This document shows positions 35,208-44,123 of a stretch of DNA of 64,000 bases, piece after piece. The translations under genes and the position numbers were made by a program. The stretch's first letter is position 1, and every line of letters starts with the position of its first letter. The notes beneath the pieces were generated by a model. The model did no database searches, was not told the origin of the DNA, and saw nothing but the letters and a program-made list of their open reading frames with translations. This DNA is from Butyrivibrio sp. VCD2006 (GTDB lineage Bacteria > Bacillota > Clostridia > Lachnospirales > Lachnospiraceae), in NCBI RefSeq assembly GCF_000423925.1, contig NZ_AUIX01000015.1, forward strand, positions 62,001 through 126,000, written 5' to 3'.

Positions 35208-35226
35208 GAGATAAGGAGAGTAAAAA

Positions 35227-35595
35227 ATGGTTAGTAAAGAATCCAGACAGAAAAGTCGCGAAAAGAAGCATCTGAGAATTCGCAATCGTTTCAGCGGCAC
35301 TGCTGAAAGACCGCGTCTTGCAGTTTTCAGAAGTAATAATCATATGTATGCTCAGGTTATCGATGATGTTGCCGGTAAGACACTCGTTTCTGCTTCCACA
35401 CTTGAGAAGGACATTAAGTCAGCTCTGAAGGTTACAGATAATGTTGAAGCCGCTGCATATATTGGTGATGTTGTTGCTAAGAGAGCAATGGAGAAGGGTA
35501 TCAAGGCTGTTGTTTTCGACAGAGGCGGTTACATCTACCATGGTAAGGTAGCAGCACTGGCTGAGGCAGCTAGAAAAGCAGGCTTAGAATTCTAA
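35227..35595 (+). CDS. rplR: Ribosomal protein L18 (uL18)
   Basis: A 122-residue protein with a basic N-terminal tail ([18 protein letters not shown]) and [38 protein letters not shown]. It carries 5S rRNA into the 50S subunit with L5. AAGGAG lies 8 bases before the ATG. Confidence 0.98.
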   Translation: MVSKESRQKSREKKHLRIRNRFSGTAERPRLAVFRSNNHMYAQVIDDVAGKTLVSASTLEKDIKSALKVTDNVEAAAYIGDVVAKRAMEKGIKAVVFDRGGYIYHGKVAALAEAARKAGLEF

Positions 35596-35611
35596 GGAAG
35601 GGAGAAAGATA

Positions 35612-36121
35612 ATGAAGCGTACAATCGTTGATGCAAGTCAGCTTGAATTAACAGATAAAGTCGTTACCATCAAGCGAGTTACTAAGGTTGTAAAGGGTGG
35701 ACGTAACATGAAGTTCACCGCACTCGTTGTAGTTGGTGACGGAAATGGTCACGTAGGTGTAGGTCTTGGAAAGTCAACCGAAATACCTGATGCTATCCGC
35801 AAGGGTAAGGAGGATGCTACAAAGAACCTCATCTGTGTACCGCTTGATGAGAACAACAGTATCACACATGATTTCGTTGGTAAGTTCGGTTCCGCAGAGG
35901 TTCTGCTTAAGAGATCTCCTGAAGGTACCGGTATCATCGCTGGTGGTCCTGCTCGTTCTGTATGTGAGCTTGCCGGAATCAAGAACATTCGTACAAAGTC
36001 TCTTGGTTCTAACAACAAGCAGAACGTAGTTTATGCAACCATCAATGGTCTTGCAAACCTTAAGACACCGGAAGAAGTTGCTAAGAAGCGTGGTAAGTCT
36101 GTAGAAGAAGTTATCGCTTAA
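35612..36121 (+). CDS. rpsE: Ribosomal protein S5 (uS5)
   Basis: A 169-residue protein with the dsRBD-like N-terminal domain ([18 protein letters not shown]) and C-terminal [19 protein letters not shown]. It helps decoding accuracy with S4 and forms the mRNA entry site. GGGAG lies before the ATG. Confidence 0.98.
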   Translation: MKRTIVDASQLELTDKVVTIKRVTKVVKGGRNMKFTALVVVGDGNGHVGVGLGKSTEIPDAIRKGKEDATKNLICVPLDENNSITHDFVGKFGSAEVLLKRSPEGTGIIAGGPARSVCELAGIKNIRTKSLGSNNKQNVVYATINGLANLKTPEEVAKKRGKSVEEVIA

Positions 36122-36153
36122 TCTAAGGCAACATCTAGTAAAGGAGAAAATCA

Positions 36154-36357
36154 ATGGCAGCTAATAAAGAAAGTGGAAAGATGCTTAAAATCACATTGGT
36201 TAAGTCCACTATTGGTGCTGTTCCGAAGCAGGTTGCTACGGTAAAATCAATGGGATTTAAGAAGCTTAACAGCAGTGTTGAACTGCCGGATAACTCTGCA
36301 ACCAGAGGTCAGATCCAGCAGATCAGACATCTCGTTAAGGTCGAAGAACTGAACTAA
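36154..36357 (+). CDS. rpmD: Ribosomal protein L30 (uL30)
   Basis: A 67-residue protein, slightly longer than the about 60 residues usual, because of a short N-terminal extension (MAANKESGKM) before LKITLVKSTIGAVPKQ. AAAGGAG lies 9 bases before the first ATG, which supports including the extension; the internal ATG at 36181 has no ribosome site. Confidence 0.96.
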   Translation: MAANKESGKMLKITLVKSTIGAVPKQVATVKSMGFKKLNSSVELPDNSATRGQIQQIRHLVKVEELN

Positions 36358-36372
36358 TAAAGGAGGAAAGTC

Positions 36373-36813
36373 ATGGAATTATCTAATTTGAGACCTGCTG
36401 AGGGTTCTGTTCAGAGTGACAATTTCAGAAGAGGCCGCGGTCATGGCTCAGGAAATGGCAAGACTGCAGGTAAGGGACACAAAGGACAGAAGGCTCGTTC
36501 AGGTGCTCCGAGACCCGGATTTGAAGGTGGACAGATGCCCCTTTTCCGTCGTCTTCCTAAGAGAGGATTCAAAAACATCAATTCAAAGAAGATCGTAGCT
36601 ATAAATGTAAGTTCACTTGAGCGTTTCGAAAACGGTACCGTTGTAGACGTTCAGGCTCTTAAGGATAACGGCATTATCAAACATGAGTATGATGGTGTAA
36701 AGATACTTGGAAACGGTGAATTTACCAAAAAGCTTACGGTTAAAGTAAATGCATTCAGTGCATCTGCTAAAGAGAAAATCGAGGCTCTTGGGGGAACGGC
36801 AGAGGTGATTTGA
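36373..36813 (+). CDS. rplO: Ribosomal protein L15 (uL15)
   Basis: A 146-residue protein with the glycine- and arginine-rich N-terminal extension ([20 protein letters not shown]) that threads through 23S rRNA, and [20 protein letters not shown]. The stop codon overlaps the secY start (TGATG), so secY is translationally coupled. Confidence 0.98.
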   Translation: MELSNLRPAEGSVQSDNFRRGRGHGSGNGKTAGKGHKGQKARSGAPRPGFEGGQMPLFRRLPKRGFKNINSKKIVAINVSSLERFENGTVVDVQALKDNGIIKHEYDGVKILGNGEFTKKLTVKVNAFSASAKEKIEALGGTAEVI

Positions 36814-38129
36814 TGTTCACAACAATTAAGAACGCATTCAAAATCAAAGATATTCGATTAAAGTTATTATTCACATTTGCAATGCTTTTGGTGATTAGAC
36901 TTGGATCAGCAATTCCTGTACCTGGAATGAATGTTAGTGTCTTCCAGGAGTGGTTTGCTGAACTGTCCAAAAACAATGCCTTTGGTTTTATGGATCGATT
37001 CACTGGTGGATCATTTGAGAATATGTCAATTTTGGCACTCAATATCACACCTTACATCACATCTTCTATTATTATCCAGCTTCTCACGATTGCTATTCCT
37101 AAGTTTGAGGAATGGCAGCGTGACGGAGAGGATGGGAGAAAAAAGCTTGCAGCACTCACACGTTATATCACTGTAGCACTTGCTCTTATTGAGTCAGTTG
37201 CTATGGCTATCGGCTTCTACAGAAGTGGATTCCTCATTGAGAAATCACCTTTGTATGTAGTAGAGATTGTTGCAGCGCTTACTGCCGGTAGTGCATTCCT
37301 TATGTGGATCGGTGAGCGTATAACAGATAATGGTGTAGGAAACGGTATATCTATCGTACTTACTATCAATATTATTTCAAGAATGCCTTCTGATCTGAGC
37401 AGTTTGTTTACACAGTTCGTAACAGGTAAGAATATTGCTAGAGGAGTGGTATCAGTAATCATTATCATTGCAGTAATTGTAGCAATGGTAGTTCTGGTTG
37501 TTCTTCTGAACGGCGCAGAGCGTAGGATTCCGGTACAGTATGCAAAGAAGATTCAGGGGAGAAAGACTTATGGTGGTAATCATTCAGAGATTCCGCTCAA
37601 GGTCAACACCGCAGGCGTTATGCCTATCATTTTTGCGATGTCTCTCTTCCAGTTCCCTATCGTTATCAGCCAGCTTGTTGGTTATAAGGGAACAGGTGCA
37701 TGGAGTGAGATCCTTAAATTCTTGAATCAGGGTTATTGGTGCGATACCAAAAATCTTAAGTATTCAGTAGGTCTTGTTGTATACATATTACTACTTATAT
37801 TCTTCGCTTATTTCTATACATCAATTACCTTCAATCCACTTGAGATTGCGGATAATATGAAAAAGCAGGGTGGCTTTATTCCTGGAATTCGTCCCGGAAA
37901 GCCCACAAGTGATTATTTAACAAACATTCTCAACTACATCATTTTCATAGGAGCTGTAGGACTTACAATTATTGGTGTCCTTCCTATTTTCTTCAATGGT
38001 GTATTTGGAGCAAACGTATCATTCGGTGGTACGAGCCTTATCATTGTTGTAAGTGTTATTCTTGAAACGGTGAAACAGATTGAATCACAGATGTTGGTAC
38101 GTAATTATAAAGGTTTTTTAGATGATTAA
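36813..38129 (+). CDS. secY: Preprotein translocase subunit SecY
   Basis: A 438-residue membrane protein with about ten transmembrane helices, the channel of the Sec translocon. Conserved features include the plug and first helices (LLFTFAMLLVIRLGSAIPVP), LNITPYITSSIIIQLL in helix 2, and the cytosolic loops used by SecA and ribosomes (RRIPVQYAKK, KKQGGFIPGIRPGKPT). The start is ATG 36813, overlapping rplO. A long hairpin follows before adk. Confidence 0.98.
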   Translation: MFTTIKNAFKIKDIRLKLLFTFAMLLVIRLGSAIPVPGMNVSVFQEWFAELSKNNAFGFMDRFTGGSFENMSILALNITPYITSSIIIQLLTIAIPKFEEWQRDGEDGRKKLAALTRYITVALALIESVAMAIGFYRSGFLIEKSPLYVVEIVAALTAGSAFLMWIGERITDNGVGNGISIVLTINIISRMPSDLSSLFTQFVTGKNIARGVVSVIIIIAVIVAMVVLVVLLNGAERRIPVQYAKKIQGRKTYGGNHSEIPLKVNTAGVMPIIFAMSLFQFPIVISQLVGYKGTGAWSEILKFLNQGYWCDTKNLKYSVGLVVYILLLIFFAYFYTSITFNPLEIADNMKKQGGFIPGIRPGKPTSDYLTNILNYIIFIGAVGLTIIGVLPIFFNGVFGANVSFGGTSLIIVVSVILETVKQIESQMLVRNYKGFLDD

Positions 38130-38135
38130 AACTTG

Positions 38136-38177
38136 AGAGGTTTTGGAGCATACCGAAAGGTGTGTCTCCTAACCTCT
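38136..38177 (+). promoter_or_regulatory. Long hairpin with GAAA tetraloop between secY and adk
   Basis: AGAGGTT/AACCTCT, GGAG/CTCC and CATACC/GGTGTG stack into about 17 base pairs with small bulges, capped by GAAA. There is no T run, so it is more likely an RNA-processing, stability or protein-binding site than a terminator. Confidence 0.7.
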
Positions 38178-38221
38178 TATTGTACATTTAAGAAAATACA
38201 ATTATAGGAGTAATCTAAAGT

Positions 38222-38863
38222 ATGAAAATAATAATGTTAGGTGCACCCGGTGCAGGTAAGGGAACACAGGCAAAAATGATTGCCGACAAGTATCAGGTTC
38301 CGCATATTTCTACAGGTGATATTTTCAGAGCAAATATCAAAAACGGAACTGAGCTTGGAAAGAAAGCTAAGTCATATATGGATCAGGGTCAGCTTGTTCC
38401 GGATGAACTTACTGTTGAGATTCTTCTTGACAGAGTTGCTCAGGATGATTGCAAGAATGGCTATGTTCTTGATGGATTCCCGAGAACAATTCCTCAGGCT
38501 GATGTTCTTGACAAAGAGCTTACAAAGCTTGGCGACAAGGTCGATTTTGCAATAAATGTTGATGTTCCGGATGAGAACATTATTCGTAGAATGTCAGGTA
38601 GAAGAGCTTGCCTTAAGTGCGGCGCTACATATCATATTGAGCACATTCCTCCGAAGCAGGAAGGAATTTGTGATACCTGCGGAAGTGAGCTTGTTCAGAG
38701 AGATGACGATAAGCCGGAGACAGTTAAGAACCGTCTTAACGTTTATCATGAGCAGACACAGCCTCTCATTGACTACTATACAAAGAAGAATATTCTTAAG
38801 ACAGTCGATGGAACTAAGGATATGCAGGAAGTCTTTAATGAGATTACAGGTATTCTCGGTTAA
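38222..38863 (+). CDS. adk: Adenylate kinase, zinc-containing type
   Basis: A 213-residue enzyme. The P-loop is [10 protein letters not shown] (residues 7-16), followed by ISTGDIFR and [10 protein letters not shown]. The LID domain carries four cysteines (CLKC near 130 and CDTC near 150) that bind structural zinc, as in many Firmicutes. It interconverts ATP, AMP and ADP. Its place after secY is standard for this cluster. Confidence 0.98.
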   Translation: MKIIMLGAPGAGKGTQAKMIADKYQVPHISTGDIFRANIKNGTELGKKAKSYMDQGQLVPDELTVEILLDRVAQDDCKNGYVLDGFPRTIPQADVLDKELTKLGDKVDFAINVDVPDENIIRRMSGRRACLKCGATYHIEHIPPKQEGICDTCGSELVQRDDDKPETVKNRLNVYHEQTQPLIDYYTKKNILKTVDGTKDMQEVFNEITGILG

Positions 38864-38881
38864 CCGATGAGGTAGCAAGTA

Positions 38882-39640
38882 ATGCCGGTTACTATTAAAA
38901 CAGACGAAGAATTGAACCTCATGAGAAAAGCAGGTGAGCTGCTGGCACAGGTTCATGAAGAACTGCATAATGCGCTCAGACCCGGGATTTCCACATTGGA
39001 GCTGGATGCTATCGGTGAAGAAGCTATTCGGAAACTTGGTGGAATACCAAACTGCAAAGATTATGAAGGATATCCCGCTTCAGTATGTATTTCTGTGAAT
39101 GACGAGGTCGTACACGGAATACCCAAAGCGGAAACAATATTAAAAGAAGGAGATATTGTTTCTTTTGATACAGGGCTGATATATAAAGGATTTCATTCGG
39201 ATGCGGCCAGGACCTGGGGAGTAGGACAAATATCTCCTGAAGCTCAGAAGCTGATAGATGTCACAAGGGAAAGTTTCTTTGAAGGCATCAAATATGCCAA
39301 GGCAGGTAATCATCTATATGACATTTCCAAGGCGATTGATAAATATATCAAGCCTCATGGTTATGGAATAGTAAGAGAACTTACCGGCCATGGGATTGGC
39401 AGAGAGCTTCATGAGGAACCTTATATCCCAAACTTCAGGAAACTGACAAGAGGAATTCTTCTTAAGCCTGGAATGACTCTATGCGTTGAACCAATGATCA
39501 CAATGGGAAAAAGAAATATTGCATTCCTTGATGATGAGTGGACTGTTGTAACGCTTGACAGTTCTTTGGCAGCACATTATGAGAATACTATTGCAGTTAC
39601 TCCTAATGGAGAACCCGAGATACTGACAATTTTAAAATGA
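38882..39640 (+). CDS. map: Methionine aminopeptidase, type I
   Basis: A 252-residue metallopeptidase. Metal ligands are visible in SFDTGLIYKGFHSDAARTW (two Asp), TGHGIGRELHEEP (His), VEPMIT (Glu) and YENTIAV (Glu). It removes the initiator Met from nascent chains. No N-terminal SEC-C extension is present. It starts 18 bases after adk, with GAGG in the gap, and precedes infA. Confidence 0.98.
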   Translation: MPVTIKTDEELNLMRKAGELLAQVHEELHNALRPGISTLELDAIGEEAIRKLGGIPNCKDYEGYPASVCISVNDEVVHGIPKAETILKEGDIVSFDTGLIYKGFHSDAARTWGVGQISPEAQKLIDVTRESFFEGIKYAKAGNHLYDISKAIDKYIKPHGYGIVRELTGHGIGRELHEEPYIPNFRKLTRGILLKPGMTLCVEPMITMGKRNIAFLDDEWTVVTLDSSLAAHYENTIAVTPNGEPEILTILK

Positions 39641-39680
39641 ACCATGTAAATAATGTGATACAGAAATGAGGTTAAATTAG

Positions 39681-39899
39681 ATGTCTAAAGCAGATGTAAT
39701 TGAAATTGAAGGAAAAGTTGTTGAGAAGCTTCCTAACACAATGTTCAGAGTTGAGCTTGAGAACGGTCACATCGTTCTTGCTCATATCAGTGGTAAGCTC
39801 AGACAGAACTTTATTCGTATTCTTCCCGGAGACAAGGTAACACTTGAGCTTTCACCCTATGATCTTACAAAGGGAAGAATTATTTGGAGAGATAAGTAA
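39681..39899 (+). CDS. infA: Translation initiation factor IF-1
   Basis: A 72-residue OB-fold protein ([45 protein letters not shown]). It blocks the A site of the 30S subunit during initiation. GAGGTTAAATTAG lies before the ATG. The 184-nt gap to rpmJ contains a good internal promoter. Confidence 0.98.
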   Translation: MSKADVIEIEGKVVEKLPNTMFRVELENGHIVLAHISGKLRQNFIRILPGDKVTLELSPYDLTKGRIIWRDK

Positions 39900-39983
39900 T
39901 CACTTGGCTAGGTCCTTTCGAGCCTTTTGTATTACTTGATTTTAGTAAGTGAAGCGAAAGCAAAACTTCTTTTAAAATAGTAC

Positions 39984-40012
39984 TTGTAAATAAACTCTAT
40001 ATATGTTATTAT
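39984..40012 (+). promoter_or_regulatory. Internal promoter before rpmJ
   Basis: TTGTAA, 17-base spacer, TATTAT, giving a start near 40019. It would provide extra transcription of rpmJ-rpsM-rpsK-rpsD-rpoA-rplQ, the alpha-operon part. The new leader begins with GGGTATAAGTATGCCC and a TATACGCGTATA palindrome. Confidence 0.65.
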
Positions 40013-40083
40013 TGAATGCGGTCGTTTTTGAAAGGGTATAAGTATGCCCTTTTATACGCGTATATACCAGAAAGGAGTTACAA

Positions 40084-40197
40084 ATGAAAGTTAGGTCTTC
40101 TGTTAAGCCTATGTGCGAAAAGTGCAAGGTTATCAAGAGAAAAGGCGTTATTCGTGTAATTTGCGAAAACCCTAAGCACAAGCAGAGACAGGGCTGA
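40084..40197 (+). CDS. rpmJ: Ribosomal protein L36 (bL36), zinc-binding type
   Basis: A 37-residue protein read directly from the sequence: it starts [20 protein letters not shown] and ends KHKQRQG. The zinc ligands C-x2-C...C-x4-H (CEKC, CENPKH) are all present, so this is the C+ paralogue. It binds 23S rRNA near the GTPase-associated centre. GAAAGGAG precedes the ATG by 7-8 bases. Confidence 0.97.
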   Translation: MKVRSSVKPMCEKCKVIKRKGVIRVICENPKHKQRQG

Positions 40198-40227
40198 TTC
40201 GAGTCATTTTGACATTACTTTTTGATA

Positions 40228-40328
40228 CCAATGCGTATTGGAAAGATCGGATTAACTACTGTCCGATTGGGCTGAGTATTCGCCCCAATCAAACAAGTAA
40301 CATTAAATTCGGAAACATTTGATTTCCG
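40228..40328 (+). promoter_or_regulatory. Multi-hairpin leader between rpmJ and rpsM
   Basis: The 168-nt gap has CCAAT-gcgt-ATTGG (40228-40241), then ATCGGA (40246) that can pair with TCCGAT (40262), competing with GATTGGG (40265-40271)/CCCAATC (40284-40290), and CGGAAA/TTTCCG (40310-40328). Competing stems suggest a switch, at the place where E. coli S4 regulates the alpha operon. Confidence 0.5.
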
Positions 40329-40365
40329 CAAACAAATCTTTTTTATTAAATGGAGGAATTTTAAA

Positions 40366-40734
40366 ATGGCTCGTATTGCAGGTGTAGACTTACCTAGAGA
40401 TAAGCGAGTTGAGATTGGTCTTACATACATCTATGGTATTGGTAGAACAAGCTCAAACAAAATACTTGCTGCTGCAAATGTAAACCCCGACACACGTGTT
40501 CGTGATCTTACAGATGATGAGGTTAAGAAGATTGCTGAGATCATCGGTAACGATTATGACGTAGAAGGTGATCTTAGAAGAGAGATCGCTATGAACATCA
40601 AGCGTCTTTCAGAAATCGGATGCTACAGAGGAATCCGTCACAGAAGAGGACTTCCTGTTCGTGGTCAGAGAACAAAGACCAACGCTAGAACAAGAAAAGG
40701 TCCCAAGAGAACAATCGCTAATAAGAAGAAGTAA
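40366..40734 (+). CDS. rpsM: Ribosomal protein S13 (uS13)
   Basis: A 122-residue protein ([20 protein letters not shown], helix-two-turn-helix [28 protein letters not shown] at the tail). It lies in the 30S head and touches the P-site tRNA and the 50S subunit. TGGAGGA lies about 8 bases before the ATG. Confidence 0.98.
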   Translation: MARIAGVDLPRDKRVEIGLTYIYGIGRTSSNKILAAANVNPDTRVRDLTDDEVKKIAEIIGNDYDVEGDLRREIAMNIKRLSEIGCYRGIRHRRGLPVRGQRTKTNARTRKGPKRTIANKKK

Positions 40735-40797
40735 TTATTCTTATTATATAAACAGTAACTTTAGATAATTCATAGGAAGAAAGTAGGTTAGTTTAAA

Positions 40798-41196
40798 ATG
40801 GCAAATCAGAAATCCAGTGCTTCAAAAACAAAGAAGCGTGTCAAGAAAAACGTTGAACACGGACAGGCACATATCCAGTCATCTTTCAATAACACAATCG
40901 TTACATTGACAGATGCTGCAGGAAACGCTCTTAGCTGGGCAAGTGCCGGCGGTCTTGGTTTTAAAGGTTCAAGGAAATCTACTCCATATGCTGCACAGAT
41001 GGCTGCAGAGACAGCAACAAAGGCTGCACTTATTCATGGCCTTAAGACTGTTGATGTCTTTGTAAAGGGACCGGGTTCAGGAAGAGAAGCTGCTATCAGA
41101 GCTCTTGCTGCAAGTGGTCTTACTGTTACCAGTATTACGGATGTAACTCCCGTACCTCATAACGGATGCCGCCCGCCCAAGCGCCGCAGAGTATAA
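40798..41196 (+). CDS. rpsK: Ribosomal protein S11 (uS11)
   Basis: A 132-residue protein with [32 protein letters not shown] and the C-terminal [18 protein letters not shown]. It forms the platform of the 30S subunit near the mRNA exit. The ribosome site is weak (GGAAGAAAG), suggesting coupling to rpsM or low independent initiation. Confidence 0.98.
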   Translation: MANQKSSASKTKKRVKKNVEHGQAHIQSSFNNTIVTLTDAAGNALSWASAGGLGFKGSRKSTPYAAQMAAETATKAALIHGLKTVDVFVKGPGSGREAAIRALAASGLTVTSITDVTPVPHNGCRPPKRRRV

Positions 41197-41214
41197 TCCT
41201 ATTATGATATTCAC

Positions 41215-41332
41215 TCAGAGCCTGCGTTTTTACGTCTGGCTCTGATGGAGTATATAGACACTATTAACATTTACTCGTTGGAAGAAGGCGCATTTGTGTC
41301 GCGCTGTAAACAACAGTCAGGATTTATCCTGA
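41215..41332 (+). promoter_or_regulatory. Hairpin leader of rpsD
   Basis: TCAGAGCC (41215-41222) pairs perfectly with GGCTCTGA (41238-41245). A second hairpin TCAGGAT/ATCCTGA lies at 41317-41332, just before the AAAGGAG of rpsD. An S4-responsive leader before rpsD is known in other Firmicutes; this is a candidate on position only. Confidence 0.5.
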
Positions 41333-41350
41333 ACAAGAAAGGAGCCTATA

Positions 41351-41944
41351 ATGGCAGTAAACAGAGTTCCAGTACTTAAGAGATGCAGATCACTTGATTT
41401 GGATCCTACATTCCTTGGATATGACAAGAAGTCCAAGAGAACAAACAGCAGAGCAAACAAGAAGATGAGTGAGTATGGTCTTCAGCTCCGTGAGAAGCAG
41501 AAGGCAAAATTCATTTATGGCGTTCTTGAGAAGCCTTTCCGTAACTACTACGACAAGGCTGATCGTCAGAAGGGACAGACCGGTGAGAACCTTATGGTCC
41601 TTCTTGAGCGCAGACTTGATAATGTAATTTTCCGTATGGGCTTTGCAAGAACAAGAAGAGAAGCTAGACAGGTTGTTCTTCATAAGTTCATCACTGTAAA
41701 TGGTAAGGTAGTTAATATTCCTTCTTACCTCATCAAAGCTGGCGATGTTATCGAAGTTAAGGAAGCTTCCAGAAGCATCCAGAGATTCAAGGATATCGCA
41801 GAGATCACAGCAGGCAGAATCGTTCCTGAGTGGCTTGATGTTAACAAGGATAACCTTAGCGGTACAGTTAAAGAATTCCCTTCAAGAGATGTCATCGACG
41901 TTCCTGTAGACGAGATGCTTATCGTCGAGTTGTATTCTAAGTAA
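41351..41944 (+). CDS. rpsD: Ribosomal protein S4 (uS4)
   Basis: A 197-residue protein. The S4 RNA-binding domain spans about residues 87-150 (ERRLDNVIFRMGFARTRREA). The N-terminal region lacks zinc-binding cysteine pairs (one Cys only), so it is the C- form. S4 nucleates 30S assembly and often regulates its own synthesis. GAAAGGAG precedes the ATG. Confidence 0.98.
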   Translation: MAVNRVPVLKRCRSLDLDPTFLGYDKKSKRTNSRANKKMSEYGLQLREKQKAKFIYGVLEKPFRNYYDKADRQKGQTGENLMVLLERRLDNVIFRMGFARTRREARQVVLHKFITVNGKVVNIPSYLIKAGDVIEVKEASRSIQRFKDIAEITAGRIVPEWLDVNKDNLSGTVKEFPSRDVIDVPVDEMLIVELYSK

Positions 41945-41953
41945 TTTAAAATG

Positions 41954-42007
41954 ATTCAGAGAAGCCATTACTTGAGGATGCATGCATTTTCAAGTGTGGC
42001 CCTGAAT
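41954..42007 (+). promoter_or_regulatory. Long hairpin between rpsD and rpoA
   Basis: ATTCAG/CTGAAT, GCCA/TGGC and ACTTGA/TCAAGT stack, with a TGCATGCA palindrome near the tip, giving at least 16 base pairs. It lacks a T run and lies 40 nt before the rpoA ribosome site. It may uncouple rpoA expression from the ribosomal proteins by processing. Confidence 0.7.
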
Positions 42008-42054
42008 TGTTTGATATTTTAGAAACACCATAAAACCATAAGGAGGGTATGTCA

Positions 42055-43017
42055 GTGTTTGATTTTGAAAGACCAAATATTGAAGTTGCTGAGATTTCAG
42101 AGGACAAGAAGTACGGCAGATTCGTTGTGGAGCCTCTCGAGAGAGGTTATGGAATTACTCTTGGTAATTCACTCAGAAGAATTATGCTTTCCTCTTTGCC
42201 TGGAGCAGCAGTAAGTCAGGTCAAAATCGAAGGTGTACTGCATGAGTTCAGTTCTATTCCCGGAGTAAAGGAAGATGTAACTGAGATCATAATGAATATC
42301 AAGAATCTTTCTATTCGCAATAATTCTGAGACTAATGAGCCCAAGACAGCATACATCGAGTATTCAGGCGAGGGTGTAGTTACAGCTGCGGATATTCAGG
42401 TTGATCAGGATATCGAAATCACAAATCCTGACCAGGTGATCGCAACACTGTCCGGTAAGGATGCAAAGCTCTACATGGAGCTTACCATCACAAAGGGCAG
42501 AGGATATGTAAGCTCAGATAAAAATAAGCTTGCAGATCTTCCTATCGGCGTTATTGCAGTGGATTCTATTTATACACCTGTTGAACGTGTAAATGTCAGT
42601 GTAGAGAATACACGTGTAGGTCAGGTAACTGACTATGATAAGCTGACACTTGATGTTCACACAAACGGAACACTTGCTCCCGATGAGGCTGTAAGCCTTG
42701 CAGCAAAAGTTCTTAGTGAGCATCTTAGCCTCTTCATCGATTTGTCTGAAAATGCCAAGACTGCAGAAGTTATGGTAGAGAAGGACAATGATGAGAAGGA
42801 AAAGGTCCTGGAGATGAGCATCGATGAGCTTGAGCTCAGCGTTCGTTCCTTCAACTGTCTCAAGAGAGCAGGAATCAATACCGTTGAGGAACTTACAAAT
42901 AAGACTCCCGATGATATGATGAAAGTTCGTAACCTTGGACGTAAGTCTCTTGAGGAAGTTCTTGCTAAGCTTGATGAGCTTGGACTTGCACTCAGAACAG
43001 GTGAAGATCAGAACTGA
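42055..43017 (+). CDS. rpoA: RNA polymerase alpha subunit
   Basis: A 320-residue protein. The N-terminal domain (residues about 1-230) holds [21 protein letters not shown] for dimerisation and beta/beta' binding. The C-terminal domain (about 245-320, [33 protein letters not shown]) binds UP elements and activators. I prefer GTG 42055 ([11 protein letters not shown]), 8 bases after AGGAGG; the in-frame ATG at 42049 is only one or two bases from the ribosome site. Confidence 0.97.
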   Translation: MFDFERPNIEVAEISEDKKYGRFVVEPLERGYGITLGNSLRRIMLSSLPGAAVSQVKIEGVLHEFSSIPGVKEDVTEIIMNIKNLSIRNNSETNEPKTAYIEYSGEGVVTAADIQVDQDIEITNPDQVIATLSGKDAKLYMELTITKGRGYVSSDKNKLADLPIGVIAVDSIYTPVERVNVSVENTRVGQVTDYDKLTLDVHTNGTLAPDEAVSLAAKVLSEHLSLFIDLSENAKTAEVMVEKDNDEKEKVLEMSIDELELSVRSFNCLKRAGINTVEELTNKTPDDMMKVRNLGRKSLEEVLAKLDELGLALRTGEDQN

Positions 43018-43131
43018 TCAAATTAGTTAGTATTCGCTGATGGTAAATCCAATGTGTACGGATGCGGATTCTCATTAGGTAAAAATACAACATATCGGAA
43101 GTAAAGCCAAAGAGTATTCCGGTATGCACCA

Positions 43132-43151
43132 CAGCAGAGGGAACTCTGCGA
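43132..43151 (+). other. Small hairpin in the rpoA-rplQ gap
   Basis: GCAGAG-GGAA-CTCTGC forms a 6-bp stem with a tetraloop about 25 nt before rplQ. The rest of the 156-nt gap shows no coding sequence. Confidence 0.5.
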
Positions 43152-43173
43152 TTGAGAAAGGAAGTAAATTATT

Positions 43174-43710
43174 ATGGCAATGTACAGAAAGTTAGGCAAG
43201 GCAACAAAGCCTAGAAGAGCACTCCTCAGAAACCAGGCAACAATGCTTCTTTACAATGGTAAGATTGTTACAACCGAGGCTAGAGCTAAGGAAGTAAAGA
43301 AGATCGTTGAGCCTATCATCGCTCTTGCAGCTAAAGAGAGAGACAACTACGAGACAGTTACTGTTGAGGCAAAGGTTGCTCGCAAAGATAAGGACGGCAA
43401 GCGCGTTAAGGAAGTTAAGGATGGCAAGAAGGTAACAGTTTATGATACTGTTCAGAAGGAGATCAAAAAGGATAAGCCTTCACGTATGCACGCTAGAAGA
43501 CAGATCCTCAAGACCCTCTATCCTGTAACTGAGGTTCCGAAGGAAGGCGCTGGAAGAAAGAAGAACACAAAGCAGATCGACCTCGTTGAGAAGCTTTTCA
43601 CAGAGTATGGTCCTAAGTATGCTAGCCGTAACGGTGGTTACACAAGAATCGTTAAGATCGGTCAGCGTAAGGGCGATGCAGCTATGATGGTTGTTCTTGA
43701 GCTTGTATAA
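43174..43710 (+). CDS. rplQ: Ribosomal protein L17 (bL17), enlarged form
   Basis: A 178-residue protein, well above the about 113-130 residues of most L17. The N-terminal core is standard (LGKATKPRRALLRNQATMLL), and the C-terminal GGYTRIVKIGQRKGDAAMMV is too. Between them, about residues 60-130 hold a lysine-rich insertion (KVARKDKDGKRVKEVKDGKK and on), as seen in related Clostridia. The frame is intact with ribosomal-gene codon use. It closes the cluster; a terminator follows. Confidence 0.96.
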   Translation: MAMYRKLGKATKPRRALLRNQATMLLYNGKIVTTEARAKEVKKIVEPIIALAAKERDNYETVTVEAKVARKDKDGKRVKEVKDGKKVTVYDTVQKEIKKDKPSRMHARRQILKTLYPVTEVPKEGAGRKKNTKQIDLVEKLFTEYGPKYASRNGGYTRIVKIGQRKGDAAMMVVLELV

Positions 43711-43731
43711 GTCTTATAATTAACAAAAAAG

Positions 43732-43763
43732 AAAGCGGTACGATTTAGGTCGTATCGCTTTTA
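43732..43763 (+). terminator. Intrinsic terminator of the ribosomal supercluster
   Basis: AAAGCGgTACGA pairs with TCGTAtCGCTTT over a 6-nt loop, followed by TTAATTATT, 22 bases after the rplQ stop. The A-rich left flank makes it bidirectional. Confidence 0.85.
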
Positions 43764-43771
43764 ATTATTAA

Positions 43772-43948
43772 TCATGGATCTGAAATATCATCAGAGACGG
43801 CCTCTGTAGTTGTTCCATATGCCTTATCAGGGTGTTTGGAGGCATACTCGGCCAATGTTTCGCCGCCTCCGACAAATCGAGCCAAAATGGCGCATAAAAT
43901 AATAAGTGCAAATATAATAATAAATGGTTTAAGGTTTTCTTTAGACAT
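43772..43948 (-). CDS. Possible small membrane protein
   Basis: A 58-residue frame on the - strand: a short basic N-terminus, one hydrophobic helix (PFIIIFALIILCAILARF, about residues 8-25), then a polar acidic tail ending DDISDP. The composition looks like a real single-span membrane protein. It has no clear Shine-Dalgarno site, although a TACAAT box lies about 6-11 bases before the ATG, which would suit a leaderless transcript. It ends near the bidirectional terminator at 43732. Overlapping frames on both strands look random. Existence is uncertain. Confidence 0.4.
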   Translation of the reverse strand: MSKENLKPFIIIFALIILCAILARFVGGGETLAEYASKHPDKAYGTTTEAVSDDISDP

Positions 43949-44123
43949 ATGCACATTGTATCAGACTTTGAAAATGAAAAAAACAAAAAGTGATTACATT
44001 TTTACGGTTTTTAATAAGTGTATGACTGAAAAAAGCGCGCAGCTGCGCTTGTTTTTCAGTAGTTCATATAATAAAATAGATAAGATATACAGCAATAAAC
44101 CGTAATACAAATTAAGAGGCGAC

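Noticed and set aside
43768..43986. A 72-residue - strand frame overlapping the small membrane ORF
   Set aside because: Its residue composition is erratic and it has no ribosome site; the overlapping frame looks more protein-like.
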